DNA of 64,000 bases, taken from assembly GCA_020631735.1 (NCBI GenBank), contig CM036191.1, forward strand, positions 38,919,335 to 38,983,334. Reading direction: 5' to 3'. A model generated the notes under the pieces. The model did no database searches. It worked only from the letters and a program-made list of their open reading frames with translations, and had not been told where the DNA came from. Of this stretch, positions 22,480-34,759 are shown one piece after another (positions within the stretch are counted from its first letter, which is position 1; every line of letters begins with the position of its first letter). Both the position numbers and the translations under genes were made by a program. The DNA comes from Saccharum officinarum. Lineage: Eukaryota; Streptophyta; Magnoliopsida; Poales; Poaceae.

Positions 22480-23689
22480 GTGAACATAAAAAAATCATAG
22501 AACATCACATCTGTACTATATAAACATAGCATCTCATGAATATATAGAAATAAAAAACTAAACTTAAAAAATAATTAAGTAATGTAAAATATAAAAATAG
22601 AAAATAAAAAGGAAAACAATAGAAAACATAAAGACAAAAGAGGAAAGAAAAAAGAAAGAAATACAAAAAAGAGTAAAATATAAAAATAAAGTAAAATAAA
22701 ATAACAAAATAATTAATTATAGCAAAAACAATAATAATATAAAAAAGGAAAGAATAGCAAAGAAGAGAAAACACACATAAAACATGAAGAACAAATGATA
22801 AATATATAGAAAAATAACAAATAAATATGTATATGAAAAAATAAAATAATTAATTAGAGTACAATAACACTGAATAGAAAATAAGAAAAGAAAAAGAAAA
22901 AAAGAAATATAATAAGAAATAAAAAAGGAGAAACTAACGTAACATCCTAGTAGCAGTTATTAAAAGAAAAATAAGAAGAAGAAAAAACGATGCCAACTAC
23001 CAGCCTACTATCGAGGGAAGGAGAAAAAAAGAAAAGAAAGGAAGTGCACAGAACGAAACAAACATCTAGGGAACAGACATCGCTGTCGCTCGGTGGGCCA
23101 ACGCCTCTGTCGTTGCGCGGGAATCATCACGGGACGCGAGCAAGAATCTTCGGCGGGGCGCTCCGTTCGGACCGGAAGATTTCCGGGGACAGGCCCAGGC
23201 GAGCGCCGCACCGGCCGCCAAGAGCAGGGCGCCGGCGGGCATAGAGCCGCGGACCGCGGTGGCAGGGTCCCGCCGTGCCGGTGCGCCGTGTGCAGGGCGC
23301 CAGCCGCCGGAAGTCAGTGGCGCGCCGCAGGCACCGAGCGCCGAGCAGCCCTGAGCGGTGGCCGGCGGAGTAAGGGCGGCGGCGGTGCGGCGCGGTTGGC
23401 CGCGAGGATGCGAGAAGAATCAGGGAGGGAGTCGCGAACGGGGACGCCTATGCACCGACCCATCACCCAGGTGACGTGCAGTCATGAGCCGACCAGTCTT
23501 TTCTCTCCATGGTAAGCTCATTAATAATTAAAAAATCAGTCTTGGGCCGTATCTAGAAAGTCACAATCTTGGGCCGCGTGCGTGTGTGTCCTGATATAAT
23601 TCTCTGGCCGCTACCACCACATGGAAGAGAAATCAAAATTTGCTCTAAAAAAAGAGAGAGAAATCAAAATCGCTGACATCATCATGTAA

Positions 23690-25540
23690 ATAATCGCTTT
23701 GAAAGTTAAAAACAGTAATAGCTGATAAACTAATTATCCAAATTAAATTCTGATAGCATGGTCATGTTCCCTTGAAAACAAGACCACATATGAATATATT
23801 TGGATAACTTTTTATTAACGAATATTTATATCATGAGGACAGAATATTCTCTTTTACAGAGTAAAGGTGATGTTCTAGTTATCAGAAACGATATTCCATC
23901 CTCACAAGATAAATGTTCTAGGCTCATAAGAACGATATTATGGATTTAGAAGACCAAATTATAAGCATGCATGTGAAAAATAGTTTTGCTGACATCATCC
24001 ATGTGCATAGTGTTTGGAAGTTAAAAAAAGTCATATTTCCTAAATCGGGTTTCAAAATTAAATTTCGATTGCGTCAATGTGTTTCTTACAATAAATCCTT
24101 CAAATAAAGATCCCACTTAGGTACATTTAGAAAAAAAAATATTTTGTGCACATCACATATATACTATGAACATCATAATCATAAAATATATAACAAAACA
24201 TCTCATGTATACTATAGGACATCACAATATATCCTAGAACATCACATATATATTACTGAACATCACAAATACATCATAGAACATCACATTTATACTACAC
24301 AAACATCACAAAATATAGCATAGAACATCACATGTATACTACTGAACATCTCATATATCATAAAATATAAAAATATAAAAATAATAAAATAAAAGTAGTA
24401 AAGTAATTAATAAGAATCAAATAACCAAAAAAATGCAAATAAAAATATGAATAACAAATGTTAAATATATAGAAAATAAATGAATAACTTAAATAAGGAA
24501 AGGAAAAAGGAAATTGATAAAAATCACATGTGTATCCTAGAACACAAATACATTATAGAACATCACATTTATACTACGTGAACATTACAAAATATAGCAC
24601 AGAACATCATATAATGCGTGAAATAAACAACAATACATTATATAACAACACATATATATTGCATGAAATCATAAGTATCGCATAAGTACAAAAAATAATA
24701 ATGCAAAAACATGAAAATATAAAAATTAGACTTAAAGAAAAAGAAGGAAAATAAAACTATATGGAGATAAGAGAACATAAAAGAAAAGAAAAAATAAAAA
24801 ATAATAAAAAAGAAAATAATTAATTTTAGTAAAATAGAGAAAGAAGATAAAAAGAATAAAAAACCACAGAAAAACAAAAAAGAAAAATAAATAAAAACAA
24901 GAAAAAAAGAAAAAGAATAAGAAAATAAACACCTAAGCACCTAACTTCCTAAGGCCATAAGCTATGTAAAAAAAGAATAAAGGGAAAGAAGAAAAGATTT
25001 AAAATAAAAGATATGAAATCCCACGGAATAAGATAAACAAAAAATAATAAACAACGATAAAATAAAAAAATGACATAAATAGAAAAGGAAGAAACGATAA
25101 ATGAAAGAGAAAAGGAAAAGAAAGAAAAGGAAAGAAAAAACAATCACATATCAGTGAGAAAATCAAGAAAGAAAGAAAGTGGAAAAAGAAATTAAAAGAA
25201 TAAAATTCTATAGCAAACAAAAAAATAGAAAGGAAAACAGCGACAGAAGAAAAAACAGAAAAGAAAAGGTTTTTGCTATTTATCTGTCAGCTGATTTTTT
25301 GGCTTTGGATCTGTCAAATTTTGTGCCGTTGGATTTGTTCCAATATTCGTGCGGATGTTTGGGCTCCTTCTCCCGTAATGGATTCGGTGCATTCCAAACC
25401 CAAACCCGCTATTTTGCCGTGCCTGATTTTTTTTTCTTTTCTTTTCCACTGACCGTTCGTTCTCCTTTCCCCAATCCCCTCCATATCTTCATCTCCTCCG
25501 CCACTCCACGGCGTCGCCTCACCACCGCTATGCCCTGAGC
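23690..25540. repeat. AT-rich composite repeat, second copy
   Basis: Two diverged modules related to 21680-21960 lie at 23700-23960 (GATGTTCTAGTTATCAG, ATATTCCATC) and 23970-24130 (TGACATCATCC, TTCTTACAATAAATCC). They are followed by a second 44-bp array (24140-24360, resuming 24530-24630), a long A/G-rich tract (24700-25270) and a GC-rich stretch (25440-25700). Minus-strand ORFs over the purine tract are low-complexity Phe/Ser/Leu-rich artefacts. Confidence 0.55.
24140..24630. repeat. Degenerate ~44-bp tandem array, second copy
   Basis: Repeated AGAACATCACATTTATACTA / GAACATCACAAAATATAGCAT units match the array at 22090-22420 in unit sequence and spacing, broken by ~170 bp of A-rich sequence. 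Confidence 0.75.
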
Positions 25541-26060
25541 CGACAGATGCAGAGGTCTCTTAGCATAGTCGAGAGCTATGCGTCGGCTCCCCCAGCCCTC
25601 CCATAGGACTCGCCGCGGCAGGCCATCTCCACGAGCTCGTCATCGTCGACATTGTCCTTGATTGGCCAGACTGGGAGGAGGAGAGGGAGGCACTGTCTAG
25701 GGAGGGAGAGAGGGGCCGACCGGAGCAGGAGAGGGAGAGCTCCAAACTCTGAAGAATTTGTAAGTGTATTTGTTCTTCGCATAGTTGTTCTCCGATTAAT
25801 GTTGATTGCTGATGTACTGATGTGGTCACGGGCGTTGTGGGAGGTGCAATGTAGTTGCTGTTATGGGGTGGGGGTCGACCTGGTACGGGATTTAGAGGTC
25901 AGTGGAACTCAGGGGGTGGGGGTGGTGATGGCGTACATGTTGCCAACTTGTCCAGGCGGCCGCGCCAAAAGTTGATTTTAGGAGCAATTGCTGCTGTGTG
26001 TGTTGCCTTTGCTTGGGGGCAATAATGTCTATGTTCAAGGGCATTGTGGGTGTTCAAGGA
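25541..26060 (+). other. GC-rich, gene-like stretch left of the second copia element
   Basis: The sequence at 25440-25540 resembles a grass 5' UTR (pyrimidine-rich, then CTCCTCCGCCACTCCACGG), and a possible splice donor AATTTGTAAGTG occurs at about 25755. It could be the 5' end of the locus whose later exons lie at 34760-35213, with the copia element in an intron, but no reading frame here matches the expected protein. No gene is called. Confidence 0.3.
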
Positions 26061-26065
26061 TGTAC

Positions 26066-26571
26066 TGTTACAAGTGTAGGATCAACTAGGAGTGGATCTA
26101 GTAGGTTGAACTTGCATTTGAGGATAAACATGCCCTAGAACATGGACTACGAGATCTAATAGGGAGAGGAGAGCAGAGGTACCGACCAACGGAGGGCTTG
26201 GTGGAGGAGCTCGAGTCCGCCATGGTGTCGGTGGTAAGGAAGCAGTGGAAGCAGAGGTGTCCGGGGCGGTGTGCAGTGGCATCACGGTCCGAGAGCTGTG
26301 AAGAAGACGTTGGTGTGGTCCAGCGACAACGGTGTCCTGGCAGTGGCGCTTCCCGTCGCTAGCTGCGCCCCTCACTAGATCGTGTTAGGGTTGTCGATGG
26401 GTGTGGCGGCTCATGGTGAACCTTGTACTGAGAGCCGCTAGCCCCACCTCTTTTTATAGAGCAGTGCAACGAGAGCCCACCAATCATGTAGGGTTGGGCG
26501 CCCCCGATTAGGGCACGAGGTCAAGGCCCAACTCAGCCGTTGGGCCGAGCTAGAGGAGATCAACACTAACA
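26066..26571 (-). repeat. 3' LTR of the second copia element
   Basis: The plus-strand copy starts TGTTACAAGTGTAGGATC and ends GATCAACACTAACA. It aligns end to end with 32039-32546. The adjacent AAGGAGGAGAT on the minus strand (26572-26582) is the polypurine tract. Confidence 0.92.
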
Positions 26572-26685
26572 ATCTCCTCCTTGATCTCATCTTATTACTT
26601 AAACTTAACTTACTTTATTCTTTTCCTATTCCATCACAGATTGGTGCATAGAGCGTGCTTCATCGTCACAGTCAATGCCATTAGA

Positions 26686-28406
26686 TTAACAGCTATAACA
26701 CACCTCTCTATTTTGAAACAGATTCTCAACTAGGCCCTTATTGTCTAGGAATCGTAGGTTTTCTCGTAAACCCATGCCGGCTAAGTATTCTCTGAACACA
26801 TTGGGTGGTAAGCCTTTTGTAAGAAGATCTGCGAGTATCTTTTCTGTACTTATGTGCTCAAGACTAATTGTATGATTCCGGACTTTGTCTTTCACAATAT
26901 AATACTTTATGTCAATGTGTTTGACAGCACCACTTGACTTATTGTTGTGAGCATAATATACTGCTGGATTATTGTCGTAGTACAACTTGAGTGGCTTATG
27001 TATGTCATCTATCACTTTCAACCCGGACATAAATTTCTTTAGCCAATTAAACTGCCCTGTGGCCACATAACATGCTACAAACTCGGCATACATCGTAGAT
27101 GATGTAGTGATGATTGCTTGGAGCTTTTCTATGATATAACAGCTCCTGCGAGAGTAAATATATATCCTGACGTGGACTTTCTATCATCTACCGTATAATC
27201 TGAATCTGAATACCCATCTATGTGTAGAGAATCAGATCTTTTATACGTTAGCATGAGGCCTTTTGTGTCTTGCAAATAACGCAGAACTTTCTTTACTAGT
27301 CTCCAGTGTTCTATTCCTAGATTACTCTGATATTTGCCAAGTAACCCGGTAACAAACGCTAAGTCAGGGCGTGTACACACTTGAGCATATTGTAAACTTT
27401 CGACAGCTAAAGCATATTGATCGGTCTCATATTAGTTCTTGGGACATTGAAATTCTCCAAATCTATCGCCCTTGACTATGGGAGCAGGTGAAAGCTTACA
27501 ATTATGCCTACTGTATTTCTTTAGAACCTTTTCTAAGTATGCCTTTTGTGATAATCCTAAAACTCTCTTTTCTTCTATCTTTGTGAATTTATATCCCTAG
27601 GACGAAAGAAGCTTCACCGAGATCCTTCATATCAAAATTTGAGGACAAGAACTTCTTCGTTTCCAGTAGTAGATTAACATCACTACTAGCGAGTAAGATG
27701 TCATCCACATACAGGATTAGAAAAATGTATTTTTTCATTCTTGAACTTTGCATAAACGTAATTGTCCTCTACATTCTCTTGAAACTCAAACTTTCTTATT
27801 GTACTATCAAACTTTAAATACCACTGTCTTGATGCTTGTTTTAATCCGTAAATGGATTTCTTCAGGCGGCATCCCGTACTTTCTTTTCCTTCCACAACAG
27901 AACATTTTGGTTGTGCCATGTAAACATTTTCCTCCAAATCCCCAATGAGGAACGCCGTCTTTACATCCATCTGATGTAATTCTAAATCATAATGTACTAC
28001 TAGCGCCATTATAATTAAAAAAGAATCCTTACATGAGACTAGAGAAAATATCTCATTGTAATATATGCCCTCTCTTTGCGTGAAACCTTTCACCATAAGT
28101 CACACTTTAAATCTTTCTACATTCCCTTTGAATTATATTTAGTTTTGTAGACCCATTTATAACCTACTATCTTGGCTCCTTTAGGAATTTTTCTAAGTCC
28201 CAAACTTTGCTGATACTCATTGATCTCATTTCATCTTGCATGGCTTCAAGCCACTTTGATGAGTGAGCGCTTTTCATGGCTTCTTCAAATGAGGTGGGAT
28301 CGCCCACCATTTGAAATTCTTCAATATTATAGACTTCATAGTCATCAAGAATAGCTGACTTTCTGACTCTCTGAGACCTTCTAGGGGCTTCTGGCGCTTG
28401 TTTCAT
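26686..28406 (-). pseudogene. Reverse transcriptase-RNase H remnant of second copia element
   Basis: Read from right to left: 28406-28167 gives RRSQRVRKSAILDDYEVYN and the RT approach; 28096-27701 gives MVKGFTQREGIYY, LHQMDVKTAFLIGDLEENVY and KKSIYGLKQASRQWY; 27380-27129 gives the RT-RNase H connection (MCTRPDLAFVTGLL, SGYIFTLAGAVIS); 27093-26686 gives RNase H (YYDNNPAVYYAHNN, KHIDIKYYIV, ILADLLTKGL). The catalytic Y-DD region lies in the disrupted gap near 27700. There are stops and frame changes between every piece. Confidence 0.85.
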
Positions 28407-28844
28407 ATGGGGCTGTTGTTGTTTTTCCTCATATGCGACACTAGGTTCTACGGATCCTAAAGGACAGGTTCCTCATGTTCATTCATTGTCGCCATGAGAG
28501 AACTAACAACAGGTGCTGTTACCACAATGTCTTGCACTGTTGGTGCAGCAACAACAAGTAGCGTGAAGAATGACTCCTGAACCATCGGAGTGGGCATATG
28601 TACCTGCTTCTCCTCAAGGTTAATTTCTCGCACTACCATGCTCCCCCTAATCAACTCTTCCTCTAAGAACACAACATGTCTTATTTCTACAAACTTCGTA
28701 TGTCTGTCAGGATAATAGAAGCGATGACATTTTAACTTTTCTGAATAGCCAATAAAATGGCAGCTGATTGTCTTGGAGTCTAGCTTCTCTATGTTTGGGT
28801 TAAAGACTTTAGCCTTAACTGGACAGCCTCACACACATAAATAG

Positions 28845-30040
28845 TTAAGTGGGGGTTCCCTCCTGTTGATAACTCATATGGTGTTTTGGGCACTGACTTG
28901 CTTGGCACTCGATTAAGAATATGATAGCGGTTTTTAATGCCTCCATCCACAAACTTATTGGTAGAGTGGAGTGACTTATCATACTTCTCACCATATCCAT
29001 TAAGGTATGATTGCGTCTTTCAGTTACTCCATTCTGCTGAGGCTCACTCGGTGTAGAGTACTGGGCTACTCTGCCATTTTTCGGTAAAAACTTTGCAAAA
29101 AGTCTAGGAACTTGGCCATATGGGGTGACGACCATAGTACTCCCCACCATGGTCGGATCTTACTATTTTAATCTTTAAATTATGCTGATTTTCTATTTCA
29201 GCCTTAAATATCTTATATTTATCTAATGCTTTTGAACTTTCCTTAATTGGATAAATGTAGCCATAACGAGAATAATCATCTATGAATGTTACAAATGATT
29301 CATAACCGTCCACACTTTTCATAGGAAACGGACAACAGATATCTGTGTGAATTATTTCTAAGATTCCTGCGCTTCGTTTGGCATCTTTCTTTATCTTCTT
29401 AACATACTTTCCTTTAATGCAATCAATGCACTGTTCTAAATCTAAAAATTCTAATGGTGGAAGAATTAATTCTTTAATCAATCGTTTTATTCTCTCCCTC
29501 AAAATATGGCCTAAACGACAATGCCATAATTTCGATGATATATCATGAACTCCATTCTGCTTATTTCTTGCATTCATAGATGAGGAGACATTCTCATTCT
29601 TAGTGCTTAGAACATTCACATTCTCACAAAGTGATAATAAATAAAGCTTATCCGATCGGAAGGCAAGACCAACACACTTATGATTAAATGTAATCTTATA
29701 TTTGCCATTTCCAAAATGGCAATCATATCCATCACCGTCTAAATGGGAAATGCTTATTAAGTTTCTTCACAAAGAGGGTACATAAAGGACATCTGAAAGC
29801 TTAAGTACAAAATCATCATCTAATTCTAGAGATCTCCAATGGCTTCAACTTCAGCTTCAACTCCATTTGCTACTTCCATTTTTCTTTCTCCTCTTTGCAG
29901 GGTCCTCCTCGTATGGAATCCCCATAATGAATTTGCAACATAAATAGTTGAACCTGAATCAATCCACCAAGTAGATTTTGCATAACTTAAATACAAAGAC
30001 TCATCTATGAATGTAATAGTGTCCTCACCTCTCTTCAAAA
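28845..30040 (-). pseudogene. Protease and integrase remnants of second copia element
   Basis: The protease active site appears at about 29960-29995 as WWIDSGSTIYVAN. The segment 29619-29104 carries the pre-integrase zinc-binding end (LWHCRLGHI, CIDCIKGK) and the integrase core start (IIHTDICCPF, FIDDYSRYGYIY, IVRSDHGGEYY). The segment 29150-28845 continues with STPSEPQQNGVTERRNHTLM (catalytic Glu) and MEALKTA. A frame change near 29110 breaks the core between the second Asp and the Glu. Confidence 0.85.
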
Positions 30041-30940
30041 GGCTCTTCAGGAACTCTAGACAGTCCTTCTGGTAGTGTCCATACTTCTTGCACCATTTGC
30101 ATTGATCCTTGTCAATTTGGGCATTGTTGTTCTTCTGATGGTGATCATTCTGAGGGGCCTTCCCTTGTTGCTTAGAGGATGAGCTATTATCCCACTGAGG
30201 TTTCCCTTATGATTTGGCATTCTTGTTAAAGTTCTTCCTTTTATTGTCCTTCATAGGGTTGACGGAGTCACCATGTGAGCTCTTAAGCCTCTCCTCTTCT
30301 TGCACACACATGGCAATGAGCTTCTTAATGTCCCATTTATCAGGTTGCATCTTGTAATTAACAACAAAGGTTTCATACTCTTTGAGAAAAGAAACAAAAA
30401 CCAAATGAATCAGGAACTCATTCTTGAGCCCCAAATCCATTGGCTTGAGCTTGGATGCCATGTTGCTCATCTTCAATATGTGCTCGCTTATCCCTCCACC
30501 AGATTATTCTCATTGAATAACTTCTTGATCAGGGTGTTTGCATAAGCCTTTGAAGAGCTAGTAAACTGACTCTCCACCTTCTTGAGATACTCATAGGCGG
30601 TGTCACAATCTAGGATTGATCCCCTTATTGCATCTAAAATAGTGGACTTAGCCACCATCAAACACTTGCGGTTCGAAATGCTCCACTTCTTATGATCAAG
30701 ATCATATTTCATTATCACTTCTGCATGATCTCACTGCCGAGCAGTGAAATCAGCATCAGTTTCATTCTTTTCCCTCACCGGGTCCACTGGCTCAGTAGGA
30801 CACGGAGAGGTAAGTGCTAGGTCATTCTTGGACAGTGCAAGTGCCAATTCATACTTCTCTCGCCATACGCGATAGTTGCCCTCCTCAAGAGGCGGAATGT
30901 GCAAGATGAATGCTTTAGGGTTGAGTCTTAAAAACAACAT
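30041..30940 (-). pseudogene. gag remnant of second copia element
   Basis: The ATG at 30938-30940 begins a Gag reading frame (PPLEEGNYRVWREKYELAL) that continues with changes of frame at 30718-30488 (MLDAIRG-type UBN2 segment) and 30476-30207 (MKMSNMASKLKPMDL, KLIAMCVQEEERL). A CCHC knuckle of the form CKWCKKYGHYQKDC lies near 30060-30105. The protein would package the element RNA; this copy is broken at least twice. Confidence 0.8.
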
Positions 30941-32038
30941 CAGAGCAAGTGAGGAAAAACTTTACATAATAATTGCATGCCTTAATTCAACATTGGTCAA
31001 AATTAAAACATACAACATTCTTCTAGACTAATTCTACATCACCATTGGGATAAATAGAATTAATGCATAGAAAACTTCCTAAAAAAATTATAATATTGTT
31101 ATTACCAATGTTAGTCAGAAAATAACAATATCATAAATTAACTTGAACAAATACATCTACTCTTCCAATTAAAAATTCACGTTGGTTCCAATTTAATTAG
31201 AGGATAAACATAATCATAGCAGCGAAAACATGGAAAATGCTTAAAATAATAATTCTTGACCAGAAGCATCTTAGTATACTCATCTACTCTCTAAACAAAT
31301 TATCCTGCGGGTTTAAATTTGAGTAGAGATTGAAAACTAAGCCAAAATCATCAAAATAGCTTCTGAAAAGAATAAACCAAATCCATAAACATTACTTTTC
31401 ATTCGGCCCATGTCTTATTTTGGCCCGACTTACAACACCACAGGCCAGCGAAAAGTTAACCTAGGCATGGGCCAGGAAAGCGCCAAGAGGCCACTTCATC
31501 CCACTGGCCCAGCTAAGGCCCAAGCGCCCCTGGCTGTCGATCGTGATCGGACAGCAGCGGTTGCTTCCCTACTAAACAAAACCGGCTGGCAGGGGAAACC
31601 CTAAATCATTTCTCATTCTCTCCCCCGCTTTTCTCGATCGAGCCAGCCGTCGCTGACAGCACAATGACAGAGGAGAGAACGCGATAGGAGATGGTGGTGC
31701 CATCGCGGGTCCCTTCGCCAGAGCTCACGTGCGTCCGTCACGAGGTTCCGTCGAACGGTCTCACTGTGGTGCCCTTAGGGTGGAGCCCGTGCGCACGACC
31801 TAAGATGGAGCGGCGACGCAGCTCCTTTTCTCTGCCGACGGCGACTTGCAGGACCACTAGGGCCATGGCGAGATTGTCATCGACAGGTAGGTATTCTTAT
31901 GCTTTGGGTTTGGGATTGCTCGGGATTTGAGGTTTCTAGGGTTAGGGTTTCGACCGAATCAAAATGAATCGAATCACCTCCTTCTAATTGCTACCCCAAA
32001 ACTAGATCTACTCGCTAGATCTAGGCGACCGATACCAA
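30941..32038 (-). other. Long leader between the 5' LTR and gag of second copia element
   Basis: About 1.1 kb with no element ORF. On the plus strand it resembles a plant gene start: pyrimidine-rich sequence, ATGs, then a GT donor-like GACAGGTAGG at about 31883 and a T/G-rich intron-like stretch with TTAGGGTTT. It may be captured host sequence, or simply the native leader, which in copia elements often contains AAACCCTAA-type sequence. Confidence 0.5.
32024..32037 (-). other. Primer binding site of second copia element
   Basis: On the minus strand TGGTATCGGTCGCC starts one base after the LTR end. Its first seven bases match the initiator Met-tRNA complement. Confidence 0.75.
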
Positions 32039-32546
32039 TGTTACAAGTGTAGGATCAACTAGGAGTAGATCTAGTAGGTTGAATTTGCATTTCAGGATAA
32101 ATATGTCGTAGAACATGGATTACGAGATCTAAGAGGGAAAGGAGAGTAGAGGTACCGACCATTGGAGGGCTTGGTGGAGGAGCTCGAGTCTGCCATGCTG
32201 TCGGTGGCAAGGAAGCAGTGGAAGCAGTGGCATCCGGGGCGGTGTGCAGTGGCATCGCGGTCCGAGAGCAATGAAGAAGATGGTGGTGTGGTCCAGCGGC
32301 AACGGCGTCCTGGTAGTGGCGTTTCTCGTCGCTGGCTGCACCCCTCACTAGATCGGATTAGGGTTGTCGGTGTGGGTGTGGCGGCTCACAGTGAACCTCG
32401 TATTGAGAGTCGCCGGCTCCCACCTCTTTTTATAGTGCAGTGCGATGGTGGCCCACCAACCATGTAGGGTTGGGCGTCCCCGATCAGGGCACGAGGTCAA
32501 GGCCCAACTCGCCCTTGGGCCAAGCTGGAGGAGATCAACACTAACA
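32039..32546 (-). repeat. 5' LTR of the second copia element
   Basis: It aligns with 26066-26571. On the minus strand a TATA-like TATAAAAAGAGGTGG lies at about 32424-32438, in the expected promoter position of the U3 region. Confidence 0.9.
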
Positions 32547-32551
32547 TATAC

Positions 32552-34759
32552 ATGCCCAAGAAGGGCGAAGACTTTTGGCACTTGCTTTAGATTGCGAGGA
32601 ACTAAGGGGTTGGTGATGGTGCGGTGGCAGCTCGTTGATGCAGACGCGATGTTGACGAGGACGGCCGACGTCGACCGGAATGGATTCCGATGGGGTTGAG
32701 TTGAGTTGGCTGTTTGTGTTTGAGATTGTAGCTTTCCCTTCTCAGGGATAGATCGACATACTGAGGGTCTGAGGCCCTATAGATGTCTATGTTTTTGTGC
32801 GTGCTATATGGATCAGGGAACCCTCTTTTGCAGCAGATATTTGTTCTGTGTTTGTGATGCTAGTAATCGCACGTCAGTTTAGTCTTTGGAGTTCTGAAAG
32901 TGGTTGATTCTTTAGGTGTTTGGTAGACCCTTTTGAATCGAAAGCACAGGCACTCAGGTGCTACGATCTTTGGCATTTCATAGTTACCTATTTCATTGAT
33001 GTGTGAGATGCACCTTGCATGGTTTCATTGTCATCTGGTTTCTACTGCACTTGTAGCTGATTAGGTGTAATCGTTGTCTTGCAAGCATACAGTTATTGGG
33101 AGGTATATGTCCAGTTAAGTTTTGAGTTGCCAACACTACAGTGGAGTGGAGCTTCTTCATTTGTGACTGGTTCGAATTTGTATGGAGGAACTGCTTTCAG
33201 TATGCTTCTGATTTCTAATACTTTTAGCATTCCTCCTGGAGGCCTGAAGGAGTCATGTAAAAGTGATATCCTCTGTTGTTCTTCATGTGCAAATTCAACT
33301 GGAATGCCCTTTGCCACTAAATTAGTTTTTTTTTTCATTTCTCTTAGAGAATATTTTTTACTTGAGTTTTTTGTTTTCCTTTTCCTTTTGCTTAGTTCTT
33401 GTTGGACTGTAGTGTAAATATGCATTTACAGATGGGTAGGTCCTACCCTTTTTGTTCCTCGATATATTACATCCCTCGGGAAAAAAAATTCCAAGTGCTT
33501 TCCAATGATTAATGAATGTACAGTGCAAGTCTTTAAGAAAAATACCCACTGTTACATAGTTATATGAGTAAACAAAAGAATGGGTCGTGGTCCTGTACAA
33601 TACAAGCAGAAGCAGTAGAGTAGCTCACTTGCCGACCGACACCATTTACAGCAACCAAGCTGGGCTCGGGCGTCGATTGGACCCGCTTTGCTAATTGCTA
33701 GTGCCCCTGGGTCACTGCTGATTCGTGATGATGATTTGATTTGCTTTCAAACAGAATTGAACTTTTGCTTTTCAGACCATATATATAGTACTGTACTGCA
33801 AACAGCAACTTTAATCCGATTGAGCAAGCTTTGCTTTCTGTTTTTGGTTGCGTCTGTATGCAGTAGGATTGTAGGAGTAGGAGTAGTTGCACTGCATGGC
33901 CCTCAAACCTCAAGCTACGTTAAATGAAGCTAGCTAGGCTAGCTGGTTAACACTAAGATTAAGCCTCCTTTTTCTTTGCTTTGCTCCCGGCCTCTGTGTG
34001 TGTGTGACGTTAGGAGTAGGAGTAGTTGTTAACCAGCTAGCCTTTTGAGTTTATTTAGTTTAGTTGCATTTGCCTAGCTGTGAGTGTGATTGTTTATTTA
34101 GTTGAACCACTCATGAGTACTTTGAAAAAAAAAACCCACACCATCTCTCTCTCTGAGTGTGAGTGTGATTGTTTATTTAGTTTAGTTGCATTTGCCTTTT
34201 GAGTTTGCTGTGTTTGGTAGCTGCACTCTCTCTCTTTCTGTGTGTGTCTTTTTCTTTGTATGTGTGTATGGGTGTGTGTTTTTTTTCAGTGTCTTCCATG
34301 TCCATGTGAGCCATGCTGTAATTAAGAGCTCTAGTTGAACCACTCATGATGTTTTCCTGTTCATTGTGGCGGAATAAACAATATATAAGTTGCTCTGCTT
34401 CAAGTAGAATTTGTCATTTCTTAGTTGACTTTCATTTGCATTCTCATACTCTGATAGGATGGTTATCCTGATTTTGGGCAATGTGTTGTGTAGCTGGTCT
34501 TTTGTATGACTGAATCTATGTGTTTTTATTATTGTAGTGACTTTGTCCTTTTTATTACATCAGTTGGGAATCCAGCGAGGTTTACAGCTGACCAACTGTT
34601 CCATTTAGCTTCAACCTGTCGATGATCACTTTATAGACTGCTATATGAATAATGATTTTTGCTTACATGAGTCTTTCGCATCATTATTCAGTTAAATTCA
34701 TTTGATCCTTGTGTGGTTCTTCTGGACTAATATCCATATATATGTTGTTCCCTCCATAG
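32552..34759. other. Non-coding stretch left of the COX5b-like exon
   Basis: It is T-rich and intron-like on the plus strand with no convincing exon. It contains local duplications: GGAGTAGGAGTAGTTG (33868 and 34014), GTGTGATTGTTTATTTAG (34085 and 34162) and TTGAACCACTCATGA (34102 and 34334). Confidence 0.4.

Larger units (their letters stand above)
21660..23515. repeat. AT-rich composite repeat, first copy (module, 44-bp array, polypurine tract, GC-rich end)
   Basis: An AT-rich module (21680-21960, with ACGATGTTCTAGGTTTAAA and GTTCCATC) is followed by an array of a degenerate ~44-bp unit (22090-22420), a (TA)n run, an A/G-rich strand-asymmetric tract (22540-22990) and a GC-rich end (23050-23460). 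The same order of parts recurs at 23690-25540. No transposase or RT motif is seen in any frame. ORFs in the GC-rich part (for example 23093-23515) are compositionally biased and unsupported. It is probably a transposon with related repeats, class unknown. Confidence 0.6.
26066..32546 (-). mobile_element. Ty1-copia retrotransposon with both LTRs, minus strand
   Basis: Two ~507-bp LTRs (26066-26571 and 32039-32546), each TGTTACAAGTG...AACACTAACA on the plus strand, bracket minus-strand gag, protease, integrase, RT and RNase H remnants. The flanking pentamers TGTAC (26061-26065) and TATAC (32547-32551) look like a target-site duplication with one mismatch. The primer site and purine tract lie in the expected places. 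LTR divergence is visible by eye throughout, and the internal ORFs are broken into about ten pieces, so this is an old, inactive copy. The copia lineage is undetermined. Confidence 0.92.

Noticed and set aside
22090..24630. Regularly spaced repeats resembling a CRISPR array
   Set aside because: Units are degenerate, contiguous, without unique spacers, and in a plant genome.
24638..25220. Minus-strand ORFs rich in Phe, Ser and Leu
   Set aside because: They are the complement of A/G-rich low-complexity sequence and have no domain pattern.
25541..26060. First exon of the COX5b-like gene
   Set aside because: The 5' UTR-like composition is suggestive, but no frame encodes a recognisable COX5b N-terminus.
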